NCBI GenBank assembly: GCA_947069175.1 | Contig: CAMTDV010000027.1 | Coordinates: 38,019,369-38,083,368 of the forward strand | Direction: 5' to 3' | From: Scalesia atractyloides | Lineage: Eukaryota; Streptophyta; Magnoliopsida; Asterales; Asteraceae | DNA length: 64,000 bases | Shown: positions 25,043 to 35,452 of the stretch, piece after piece | Layout of the letters: each line of letters starts with the position of its first letter | Numbering within the stretch: the stretch's first letter is position 1 | Translations under genes and position numbers: made by a program | The notes under the pieces: model-generated | Database searches by the model: none | Told to the model about the DNA's origin: nothing | Seen by the model: the letters and a program-made list of their open reading frames with translations, nothing else

Positions 25043-25339
25043 GGTGAATTTAGGGTTTGAAAGTAGAAGAGAGTAATGGAGAAATTTATGGGATATTTTT
25101 GTTTTGAAATTGAAACGGTAAGCGGAAACTCTGTTGAGATGAAACAGGGTTTAAAAAGGGAAGAGTGAATGCTGACGTGGTAGCGGTTTCCAAAACATCT
25201 GATGGCTATCATCTGTGCACGTGTAAACTCTGCTAGAGACCAACAGTGGTTCTTAACAGAGGAATGATCAAAGGACTTGGAAGACAGTGGTTTCACTAAC
25301 AGTGGAAGTAGGAACAGAGGATACACTTTCAGCAACGGA
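25043..25339. other. Leader region upstream of the env-like ORF
   Basis: Contains looser AACAGTGGTT and AACATCTGATG words (25193, 25242, 25290) that merge into repeat copy F. No ORF. Confidence 0.4.
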
Positions 25340-25535
25340 TATATTTTCAAGAAGTAATAACATCAGATGTTAGGCAAACACTGTTGGTGGTAGAAAACCA
25401 CTGCTGGACAACCACTGCTGAGTATAACATCAGTGGTTGAATCAGTGTTTTGCTATACAACTGTTGTTGATGTGTTAGCAGTGGTTTGTCATCAATGGTT
25501 TGCATTAGTGGTTTCTGATCAGTGGATATGATAAG
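25340..25535. repeat. ATCAGTGGTT repeat, copy F
   Basis: Starts AGTAATAACATCAGATGTTA, then GCAAACACTGTTGGTGGTAG, GAGTATAACATCAGTGG, GTGTTAGCAGTGGTTTGTCA and TCTGATCAGTGG. Same block order as A, C and D. Confidence 0.85.
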
Positions 25536-25639
25536 TTCAGGGGGCATTTATGTCAAGTTTGCATTTATGTCAGTGGATAGGATTACAAGGACTTATACTT
25601 ATTGTCTTAAGTAATGAGGGTTGTTAAAGACAAGTGTAA

Positions 25640-26090
25640 GAAATTTTGACTATATGACAATGGTTCAAATTGCAGGTGTAAGAAAAGTTGACTATATTGA
25701 GAATGGTTCAAATGAAGTTATTTGTATATTGTTAGGATCTGAGTTCGAAACTGCTTATGTAATTCAAAAACTGGTAAATGAAAGAAGATAAATCAGTGGT
25801 TAGTGAGTCAGTGGTTTGCATCAGTGGGCATTTATGTCAAGTTTTCTTTAATTCATAACAGTTGAGATCACTGATTTATTCGTACAGAATATAAGGAAGA
25901 TAGCTTAGATTGATAATCGATGAAAGTGATCAAATAGAACAGCACAGGCACTGTTCTTTTATACTACAATCCTAACCACTGAGCATCTTATTTGATGTCA
26001 GCATGAAAGTGACACTTAACAAAAATAACAAACTAATAACATCTGCTAAGCTAACCAGCGCTATACACTAAACATTGCAAGGATTTATAG
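25640..26090. repeat. Right direct repeat flanking the env-like ORF (LTR-like), with short repeat copy G
   Basis: Partner of 20850-21250. The best-conserved part is 25865-25943. Copy G of the ATCAGTGGTT repeat (25795-25832, ATCAGTGGTTAGTGAGTCAG) lies within it, just as copy E lies in the left repeat. Confidence 0.6.
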
Positions 26091-26109
26091 AAAACACTGA
26101 TGATACATC

Positions 26110-26360
26110 CTCTGTCGGTCTTCAGGAGAGCTTTGCCTCGACAGACCTTTAGCTTTGATCTTCAGCAGAGCTTTGTCTTGGCAGACCTTTGACCTTCAGT
26201 CTTTAGTAGAGCTTTGCCTTGGCAGACCTTTAACTTTAGTCTTTAGCAGAGCTTTGTCTTGGCAGGCCTTCAGCTTTAGACTTCAGCAGAGTTTTGTCTT
26301 GAATAGAGTTTAGCTAGGGCAGACCTTGGACATTTAGTCTTCAGCAAAACTTGACTTGGG
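26110..26360. repeat. Minisatellite, about 6 units of 42-48 bp
   Basis: Units follow TCTTCAGCAGAGCTTTGTCT then TGGCAGACCTTTGACTTTAG, decaying toward the right end. They lie just outside the right direct repeat. Confidence 0.85.
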
Positions 26361-26510
26361 TAGATGTTACATTATTGTTTTTATCAGAGGTTGTAGTATA
26401 TTTTGGCTTTCTATCTCTGTTCTTTTGTAGGGTTCAATTTCAACATATATCTTATATCTAACACATCTTTTTACTGAATTTAGTGTAGTTTGACCAATTA
26501 CATATATAAA

Positions 26511-26706
26511 TTTTCTTTGCCTTTTAAGGGGAAGATGGGTGGTTCTCACCATAAAGCTTACTAAACACAGGTTATGTGCAGCAGTCCGCCATATTTAACA
26601 TATAAAGTTTTTTAATATATTAAATAAGGCGGGCTGGCGCCAATAACCTGTGTTTTGTAAGCCCTAGGAGAGAACCACCTATCTTCCCCCTAAAAAGCAA
26701 AGAAAA
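26511..26706. mobile_element. Foldback MITE, about 196 bp
   Basis: Almost the whole element folds on itself: the left arm (TTTTCTTTGCCTTTTAAGGG, AGATGGGTGGTTCTC, AACACAGGTTAT, GTCCGCCATATTTAA) pairs with the right arm ending GGAAGATAGGTGGTTCTC on the complement. The centre is a short AT spacer near 26612-26630. No ORF. A target duplication is not clear. Confidence 0.8.
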
Positions 26707-26876
26707 CATATCACGCAATTTAAACCTTCTTTCAATTTCTCTTCATCATAATCAGACGTGCTACACTCAGTTGCTAATCTAATATGACAAATAATAATGA
26801 TTAATATTAATATTATTTCTTGAGATATAGTTTACGAAATCATTTTTGTGGAAGTGCACCTATCGCTTACCGTATA

Positions 26877-27230
26877 AACTTGTTGCGGCTGCGCTTGCTG
26901 CGGTGTTGCATCTACCTGTAAACAAAGACGGGTCAAGATTTAGGTTTTCTTTTACAATAAAGTTCATAGATCTAACTTGAATTAGTAAATGGTTTTATTT
27001 AGCTTACCTTAATTTGCACCATTCAACTTCTAGGCGAGTGACCTGACCTTCAGATGAGATATAAAGCATTATATTAAGAACATTTAAAATTTTGTATACA
27101 AATTGAAAAAATAAACAATATAATTACCGTATGAGAGAGGAAATGTTGGTACTCACCAAGATCTGGATCTTGAATGGATGAAGAAACAGAGAGAATAAGA
27201 TGAAAATGAGAGCTCTGAACCTGAGATGAG
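26877..27230 (-). pseudogene. Exon-like fragments, possible captured host gene 5' part
   Basis: On the minus strand a pyrimidine-rich leader (about 27230-27160) ends in CAAGATCCAGATCTTG followed by a GTGAGT donor. A second exon-like piece (about 27050-27008) reads EGQVTRLEVEWCKL and is followed by GTAAGC. A third (26922-26877) follows a TTTTGTTTACAG acceptor, reads VDATPQQAQPQQVYT and ends at another GTAAGC. The consistent splice signals suggest a real spliced gene captured by the Helitron or the leader of its own gene. I do not recognise the product. Confidence 0.45.
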
Positions 27231-27545
27231 ATAAAAATGAGAGAGGGTTAGTGAAGATCTCAAATCGTTTGGATCTATCTATCGATTGGATCTTGTGAAA
27301 CCTTGAACATCTTGTGATATCGCCAGAGAGAGAAAGTGGCCAGAGGATTTTGAAAATGAAGAATTAATATAGAAAACCCTTGATATATATCCGTGGCAGG
27401 GGTGTATGGGGAACTGGGATGAGCGGGAATTGAAAAATTGAATGGAAATTTGGCCGCCCAAGCATATTGTGCTTAAAGATGTTGTACTTCATGCATTAAA
27501 GGAGCTTTAAGGGAAGTGGCAAATTACCTTAAGTTACCCTTTGGA
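27231..27545. other. Presumed 5' terminal region of the Helitron
   Basis: No ORF with recognisable motifs. It ends with AAATTACCTTAAGTTACCCT then TTGGA|T, whose complement gives the A|TC start expected of a Helitron 5' end. Boundary is inferred. Confidence 0.4.
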
Positions 27546-27567
27546 TATGCTTATATATATATATATA

Positions 27568-27976
27568 GGGGAAGGTTCATTTAAGAAGAAATTTTTTGTG
27601 AGAAGAAAAAGAAGAAGGGTATAATGGTAAAACATTAAATAGTTTATAACTCCTCTCATTAATTATATTATCTCTCATTAATAAAGCAAAAATATTTTAT
27701 CCTACACATTTCAAAATTTATCCTACACGTACTAAAATTTATCCTACACATGTTGAAAATAGTCCTACGTCATAAATTACTTTATCTTGAAAGATTATAT
27801 TAAAAAAATGAGTTACAAGTTTAATTAATTAACTAATTAATGACAATTATAGATTTACATATATGCCCTTTTTCATAACTTTAAATACACACATTAAATA
27901 AAGTAAATGGAGAATTTCTATTGGTTTAAAAGTTATTCTTTTTATTCTTACAAAATTTTTCTTCTCATTTGAACTC

Positions 27977-27981
<5 letters not shown>
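27568..27981. mobile_element. MITE with about 50-bp imperfect terminal inverted repeats in a TA tract
   Basis: Left end GGGGAAGGTTCATTTAAGAA and right end complement TTGGAGAGTTCAAATGAGAA continue to match over about 50 bp. It is flanked by TATATA runs on both sides. AT-rich, no ORF. Confidence 0.7.

Positions 27982-28018
<37 letters not shown>
27981..28018. repeat. (TA)n microsatellite
   Basis: About 19 TA units between the MITE and the right half of the duplicated segment. Confidence 0.95.
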
Positions 28019-28021
<3 letters not shown>

Positions 28022-28503
28022 TGTTTCCGAAATATAATTTTTCGTTTCCAAAAATTAAAGTAATAGAATTAAGAAAGAATAGAAATCTCGATGAAATTGT
28101 TATTATAAGTATAAATATTTTTTTATATATACTTAATTCAGCTGCTTAACTCGTTTTCTCATATAACTTGGAAAATATAATGTCTTATAGTACTACGAAT
28201 ATACCACTGAGACGAGCCTATTTTTCTCTATCTAGTGACTTAAATTTCATAAAAATATGAGTAGGGTCACATTATTATTATTACGTATGCTGACGATACA
28301 AAGTTTTATTCTCTATACAAATGAACATGACTAGCAAAAAAAAAATGAATTTCATTGGAGCATAATTGTGATTGAATAATAAATGTACTTAACTGACCAA
28401 ACAAATATTCTTATTTAGAGTGTTAATATTCAAACCTTAATATAACTATTTGAGTTACTTTTCGGATCCGGTTTATGAAACGAGTCGGGTTTTAGTAGCA
28501 TCC
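28019..28503. repeat. Right half of the segment duplicated at 44140-44619
   Basis: Highly similar to 44140-44619 across AAATATAATTTTTCGTTTCC, GAGACGAGCCTATTTTTCTC and GAGCATAATTGTGATTGAAT, ending at TAGCATCC. With 11937-12059 it brackets the Helitron. Confidence 0.85.
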
Positions 28504-30240
28504 TTTTTTGGCTGATGTTATAGTCTTCCATACTTTTGGGAATTTCGTCCCGAAATTAGGAGTCAATCCCCCGTGTAGAATAGCGTCTAGGGTTTTTCAT
28601 AAACATACGTGATAACGGTTAGATTTAGTCATAGCCATGCATCTTGGGACTTGATTGTTTCTTAAGGATGTCAGGTAACCAAGTGTTAAGACACTTGTCT
28701 TAAAGATGTCGAGTATATGAACAAGCTAAGTTGTAAAAGTAAAGGTTAGATCTGATTGAGGTAGTAGCGTACCCGGTGAGAGCTGGATATCAAGATTAAG
28801 GAATCACTTTTAGTGCCAGAGGTGCCATCAGTGAAGAGGATTTATGATAGTGTATGAGATAGCCTGTCATAGGCGATACAGATATTATATCGTGAAGCCC
28901 AAGAATGGCATATTGGAAAATTGACTGGGGCTTGAGAGAAAATCGTATCCCGAAGATGACAGTACTTACATCCCATAGTTATGAGGGAAAGATAGCCGTG
29001 AAATAGTAATGAGGTGAAATTGTAACCACAAGAAATAGCAAAAACAGCCTTGTCCCTTATGGGTCAAGCCATGAAATCATGATAACATGAAATGGCGATA
29101 ATAAGAAATAACATTAATAAGAAAAGATGAAAGTACGAAAAGATGATGTATTGATATTGGAGATACCATAAAAGGTCTTTAGTACGAAATGACAAAATCG
29201 TACGAAATGATCATATTACCAATTGTCATTAGTGTAAAAAGGAAACAGTGATAACTTTAAAATGGTAACATAAAAAACATGATGACATCACAAGCTATCT
29301 ATGGTATGAAATAGAATTTAGTAATTACATGGAATGATGTTGGTGTGACACATCAATGATATAGAGTGGAGGTAGCAGAAAAAGAAAAAAACCCTGATAA
29401 TGTGGTAAGATTACATAAAGTCGAGCGACGGAAGCAAAGTAATGGCAGCAATGATATTAACTACTACAAGTTAGGTGATGGGTACGAATTAAACAACCGT
29501 AGGTGTCATAAGGTAGATTATGGAAACGAACCAAATATTCTCGGAATGCCAGTCTAGAGGTTCGTCTCAGGTGATGAAGTGATGAAAAGGTAGTAAGAAA
29601 AAATATAGGATTTGTTAAGAACCTTTATTTATTTAAACGGTATTGTATTAACCATATCCGTGCTAAACAAACTAACGCTTATTGTGTTTTCGTATACTTG
29701 AGTGTCTTGAACACTTCACTAAGTGTAAAGTAGTAGTAGTATAATTTAGTATGCATAGGACAACGTTTATGAAAAAATTTTGTTAAGTTTTATGAGTAAT
29801 AGAAAGTTTATTAACAACATGTTTTTATACATTCAAAAAGTATATTTTATATATATATATACACACACACATATATAAATATATATTTATAAAAACAAAT
29901 TTTAAAATCAGAAAAATTTTAACGTCTTCGAGTGCCCTTGGCTCGAATTTTGGCGATCCCTAGGCACAGGCAAACGAAAATGTTTAGGATTGTGACGTTT
30001 CAGATATTTAGGACCACTGCTTGTAGTGAGTAGGGTTCCAGCGGTGTGTTCTCTTGAATTTGAATTGTATTAGACGACTCTTTTTGACATATTACAAAAA
30101 AATCAAATTGATAAACTTATATCCAAAAGTCATACCAACTTTTAATTAATTTAACTGTTTCGTGCGACAGATGCGTGGTCGAAAACCGATGTTCTTATTA
30201 TGTTTAAGTTCATGTTTAACATAACTTTTAGTTTTGAATA
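28504..30240. other. Old gypsy debris, unassigned
   Basis: AATTTCGTCCCGAAATT at 28541-28557 is the palindromic word seen at the 3' end of many plant gypsy pol genes and fits minus orientation. The rest (28600-29600) has repeated TACGAAATGA-type words and stop-rich frames. 29850-29880 is a TA/CA microsatellite. No gene is recognised. Confidence 0.4.
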
Positions 30241-33217
30241 GCCTACTTTTGATTGGATTTGTGTCTTAATGGTTTACGGAGTTATAGGAGCTAGTCGGGA
30301 GCTTTTCGGAGCATCGGGACGGAAAACGGGTCATCCGGGATTGCAAAACGGAAAAACTGGAAACCAGGATTTAGAGAGGCCGTCGTCGACGCACTCCTGG
30401 GCCGTCGTCGGCGCCCCTCAGAATGCTCTGTCAGCCAAAAATGTTCGTAGGCAGTGGATTAGAGTGTCGGAGGAATTTCAGATGATCTAAACACCGTCGG
30501 CGATGCCCCATTGGGCCGTCGGCGAGGCCATGTCCATTTGCAATACGCTGAAACTTGGTTTTGGATGGGTTATATCATGTTTGTTGACCAATTCTTGGGG
30601 GTTACTGTAACACCCCGGATTTCCAACACGAAATCCAAACACCGGTGGGCCCGGGTAGGGAGTATCGTGACAACAGTTGATAATATCATAGTCAATTAAA
30701 CACGGCACATCGAAAGTCTTGGAGTAAAATTACTATTACAAACCGAATGTTTGAAAATACAAAATAATATACAAGCTTGTAATAAAAGATCTTCAGGCGG
30801 ATCGTAAAATGAACAAGAAAGAATACAAAGCAGACTTTAGGCAGATCTAAGGATTTTCAAGATCCTCTTATTCTCTACCGAGCAGCTTCCGGCCTATTTC
30901 GTATTGTACCTGCAGATTAGCCTTTGGACGATACGTCAGCTTATGCTGGTAAATACACCCAACTGACTCATTTTGAAAACATTAAAATGGTTTTAAGTGC
31001 AAACGGCACCAAAATCTTTTATTAACTTGGGAAAGTTGACCTTGCAACCTTGTATCAGATTCACATGTTTGTCCATACATATAGGGCCCAGTACAGAAAC
31101 CGAGACATGATTAAATACACACCACTCAGGACTCACGAAGGAGTCGTCCCCAACGTCTTGGGAACATTGCATATGAGCATCAAAAGGTGTATGCCTACAC
31201 CCCGTGCTAAGGTCGTGGCCAATAACTAATGTATTGAGCCTAGGATATCCAAGACACGGTAATTTAACCTCCGATGTTTAAGTTATCAAACAAAACTGAT
31301 TAAAACGAAATATGCGGGTTTACTAACAACAAACATGCATTCGATTGACCCCATTTTGGACCAAGCGGTAATAATTTACCGTATCCCAAGCCCGTGTAGG
31401 AAAATAAGTCAAGAGTATTTACCTGAGCTAGTCTTCTTCTTTTATTTTTAAATAACTAAGCCGTATACAAAAGTACCAAGTGCAGATAGCATTTACCGGC
31501 AAGGCTCTAGTCTGGATTATGGCATAACCTAGCCAATTAAATACTAACGGTCTTATAAACCGAATAGTGTACATGATCATTACGTATAACGCTTGATTAA
31601 ATGATGATCGGATAGAATGTAGTTTAAACCCGACAAGTACTTGACTTGTATAATATAGGTAAACTATAAACATTCTGGATTTTGAAACTAAAATGACAAG
31701 GTTAAACACGTTACGGTTAAATTCCGTAAAATAGTTACATATACGTAACTGTGCGTATATTAGCGATATTGAGTAACCGGATAATTTATGGACAATTTCT
31801 ATATGCCATTATACTTTAAATAAGTTAAGATATCAGTAGGATATCAACTTGTATGCCCATTAAGGTTTTAAAATGAAATTATGCCTCATAAGGGCATTTT
31901 GGTAATTGTATATCGTAATAAAGGAACTTGAATATAATTTTAATGTTATAGTCATAAGTATTCTGGAAAAATACTTTATTTATGATATAATATTAGTAGG
32001 ATGTCAATTATATGTGTAAATTATCTTTTATGACCAAACTATACACCAAAGGGGCATTTTGGTCATTTTACACATAGTTTATAAATTATTTGGGATTCTG
32101 AGTTTATAACACGTACCTAATGTAAAAATGTTTAAAATAAGTTTTAAAACCAGTAGGTAACAAATCTTGGTCCATTAATATGGTTTAAAACCATACTATG
32201 CGCCGAAACGGCGCTTTTGTCGTAATATGACGTCTTTAAGTGATGTTTATGAAAACTGATGTTATAGTTAGTTAAAAATGTTTAAAATATGTTATTTAGT
32301 ATGACATATCAGTAGGTAAATGATTTACCTTGAAAATATTTGATTAAAATTATTTTTATAAACCACAGGGGCTAAAACCGTCATTTATCGACATAGTTTA
32401 AGGACTTGCTTAAAAACTCAGTTTATAACTTGGTTTAACATCCCAAATAATCCTACTTATAATATTACATCAGTAGAAACTTATTTTTAAGTTCATTACA
32501 ATTTAAAACCTTGTTTTATGCAAAAAGTGCATTTTGGTCAAAGATGACATAATTATGGAACTTGGGCATAAACTTGGATTCTGATTATGATCATGTAATA
32601 TAACCTCAGAGGGTTATGCTACATTATATTCTGATCATAATGCATCTTTAGATCAGTAGGTAACTAATCTAAATCGGTTCAGAATCGAAAGTCAAAGCAG
32701 AAGTCAAACTTTGCGACTTTTGGTTGCGAACCGGCCCTAGAACTGAAATTGACGAGTCGAACATGCTCTTACATGTTCTAATAATTATTACCAACTTGTT
32801 TAAGTGTCAAAACAGGTTTCTTAACATGTATAAGATTAATTTGTAATTTTTCAGAAAAATGGCCTGTTTGACTTTTTAATATCATAATTTTGACCCGTCA
32901 ATTGGTCTAGTAAACATGATCTTCAGGAGATGCCCTTTATAGGGACTAACACATACCTTATTACGATCACTTAGCCATGTTCATTTTGAACAATGGCTAG
33001 ACCATAATGTCTTAACCGAAAGTCAAAGCGTTTTACGAAAATGCTTGACTTTTGGCTATAAAAGCCTATAAACGAAAATGCAAGAGCAAGGAACACTTAC
33101 AAGAGGTTCCTACAATGCAAGAGAACTAAGTTGGATGCTCCTTTCAGCTAGGAACTTCCAGATGAGGGAGAAGAGTTATGTTTAAGAAAGGTGCAAGTTG
33201 GAATGAACATTTGAACA

Positions 33218-33228
33218 CTTATTTATAG
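33218..33228 (-). promoter_or_regulatory. TATA box of the 30606-34122 LTR
   Basis: CTATAAATAAG on the minus strand, matching the TATA position of the other two long LTRs. Confidence 0.65.
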
Positions 33229-33400
33229 TTAGAGAACTCAAAGGAGGTGAAGCCAGGTGTTTAGGGGTGTGAGAAGAAGCTTACAAGTGTCCTAAAATGT
33301 GGCATAACAGTTTAAAGAAGCCATGGTTTCGTTTAAATGGTTTTGGAGCTTTGCTTGGTCTCCAAACAAAACTTTCTGCGTCAGACATGTTCTCGAGGGG

Positions 33401-33429
33401 CGCGAGAGACTTAGGCCAAGTCTCTCGCG
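33401..33429. repeat. 12-bp perfect hairpin in LTR U3
   Basis: CGCGAGAGACTT (33401-33412) and AAGTCTCTCGCG (33418-33429) with a 5-bp loop. Decayed versions lie at about 2171-2212 and 8636-8660 in the sister LTRs. Confidence 0.85.
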
Positions 33430-33599
33430 GCCCGCGACCGCCCTAAGGCCAGTTTCAAAATTTGACACTTTAGCCCCTCAACTTTAAAAAGCTTCTAAAA
33501 ACCTTTTTAAACACCTTTTTGGCACTTTTAGCCCTCCGTAGCCAATACTTGGCATACCCGGGATTATGCCCGGACATTGTCGAGCTCTCGGTTCGTTAA

Positions 33600-34040
33600 A
33601 AGGTCACTCAGAGGTACAAATTAACATGTTGACACTTTTAATCCCTCCATTATCCAACTTTCACATTTTTACAAATATGAACTCTCTCGTCCAACAAACG
33701 ACACGTATGAGAGTTAGGACTTCACAAAGGATTACTCAGAGGCTTATTACAAGCATGTTGATTCCGATGTCACTCAGAGGCTAGGCATGTTGACACAACG
33801 GTCACTCAGAGGGCAAATTTCAAGCATGTTGACATATCAGTCACTCAGAGGCTAATGATTTAAGCATGTTGACATATGAGTCACTTAGAGGCTAATGATT
33901 TAAGCATGTTGACATATCAGTCACTCAAAGGCTAATGGATTTAAGCATGTTAACATATCAGTCACCCAGAGGCTGTCATTTGTGCATGTTGACATCGGTT
34001 CGTCACTCAGAGGCTCAACTTGAGCCTGTTGACGCCTTTA
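33600..34040 (-). repeat. LTR minisatellite, about 9 units
   Basis: Units GTCACTCAGAGGCTAATGAT then TTAAGCATGTTGACATATCA, about 40 bp. The middle units are almost identical, indicating recent unequal exchange or slippage. One unit has TTAACA in place of TTGACA. Confidence 0.9.
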
Positions 34041-35049
34041 GTCCTTATTGGTCTTTAACAGACTATATTCAAAATACAACACGTGTCACTATACTATTGG
34101 ACATGATTTTACATGGTGTACAGTTACGAGATTTTTGAGTTTTGAAACCTTTCTTGGAGCCAAGAACACCTCTAACCTTAATTCCTATCCACCTTAATCA
34201 TCCCTCATCATCCGAATTCATCATCCATCTTCACTTTCATAACCCTAATCATCATCATCTTCTCCATTATTCCACCAATCCATTGTTCCTCTTCATCCAC
34301 TACAAACCCTAATCATCATCACTACTATCATCAAGGCTTCAAGATGTTCACGTTCAAGATTTCAACATCTGATGATCATGTTTCGCTCACGATGAGCGGC
34401 TAACCTCTTCGGGTTTCACCCCGATGTAGACTTTTGTAAGGATTTCTAGGGTTTGCTATTTGTTATTTGTGACAATTTGAATTGCATTTCAATCATTAGA
34501 CAATTGTCTTCATTTGTGTTGAATTTACGAATTGTCGAGTGAGTTATGATATTTGACTTCGTGAAATGAATATGCGTATTTATGCCTTGTCTTTTGATAG
34601 GATTTACTTGTCCGAGGTAACAAAGTGCATTGTGGTCCGTCTTGAACGTCGATAGCAATTGGCACCTAAGCCTTGTGATTCTAAAACCGTTAATGAACTA
34701 ATTAAATTAAAACAAGTTAAAACGTGTAGTAACCATAGGTTTTGCAATTGTTGAACCGGGTGTGAACCTTGTTCTCAAATCATTGGTTTAATCAATTAAT
34801 TAAGTTTTCGTGTACTTGTTTAAATTAGTAGTTAAGCAATCAAACCAATTTTTTCGGATCATTCCAATATCCTTATCAACCAAACAAATATTCAAACTAA
34901 CTGTAGCAAGCTTCATAATTTGTGACAACTTGAAAATCAGTCTTATTCCCAGGCAAACCACAAACTCTTCGTGGTTCGACCCCTTACTACCACTAACACA
35001 ATGTTAAGGGTAATTTGGGATTATAAATATTCTTTGACCGGGGCGCGAC

Positions 35050-35452
35050 ACTCGGATCACCGACTCAATTCAAAATGTTTTATTTAATAAGGTGATGAAA
35101 GAGGCAACACACAAGGGTTACGTCGCGTTGTTGATCGCATCATTTTTGTCCTGAAATGGATTGGCGTTGAACGCACGTCTACGTGCCGTCTGATTATCTT
35201 GATTCACTACGTTGTCTCGAACTCAGGTGTTGACCATATTAACTAGTCTGATATATGCATTATCGAAATGGATTTGATCCTCACAATAGAAACAAGCTCG
35301 ATTGTAAGGAACAAGTTGTACGTTATGTTGTGTAGGATCGGTTGTCGGTAGGTGAACTTGTTGGACATACTGTTAACTCATAAGTACAGTTGACTGAACG
35401 TGTGAAGCAGTTATGAGTAGTGCATCTGATTCAATATACAGTTGACTGGACA
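35050..35452. other. Unassigned stretch, possible gag debris
   Basis: Minus strand gives VPYNRACFYCEDQIHFDN, which may be a zinc-knuckle-like piece of an Athila-type gag, but the knuckle spacing is incomplete and frames are broken. Two ACAGTTGACTG words lie at 35386 and 35440. Nothing else is recognised. Confidence 0.3.

Larger units (their letters stand above)
12060..27545 (-). mobile_element. Large Helitron (rolling-circle transposon), about 15.5 kb
   Basis: The 3' end is clear on the minus strand: hairpin, eight bases, then CTAG at 12063-12060 followed by host T. The Rep-helicase gene (14051-18835, minus) points toward this end, as in known Helitrons. The 5' end is placed at 27545, where the minus strand reads A|TCCAAAGGGTAAC, matching the TC start after host A; this end is inferred. 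The paralog at 44008-44619 lacks everything between about 12060 and 28018. Cargo includes a copia env-like ORF, exon-like pieces, a foldback MITE and seven copies of an ATCAGTGGTT repeat. Confidence 0.75.
30606..34122 (-). mobile_element. Solo LTR, Tekay-like, with perfect 5-bp target duplication
   Basis: Starts TGTAACACCCCGGA and ends TTTTACATGGTGTACA, 3.52 kb. It is flanked by GTTAC at 30601-30605 and GTTAC at 34123-34127, an exact 5-bp duplication, so the ends are certain. Same family as 1540-4562 and 5885-9266. It contains the minisatellite, a 12-bp perfect hairpin at 33401-33429 and a TATA box. Confidence 0.93.
30241..35049 (+). mobile_element. Athila-like Ty3/gypsy LTR, split by a solo LTR
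   Basis: Left part 30241-30605 holds a GC-rich GGCCGTCGTCGACGC / GGCCGTCGGCGAGGC stretch typical of U3. The right part, 34123-35049, ends CTCTTCGTGGTTCGACCCCT, ACTACCACTAACA, then TTTGACCGGGGCGCGACA, a pattern I associate with Athila-type LTR ends. Joining the parts across the 30606-34122 insertion gives TTGGGGGTTACGAG. The start of the LTR is not defined and lineage is moderate. Confidence 0.45.
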
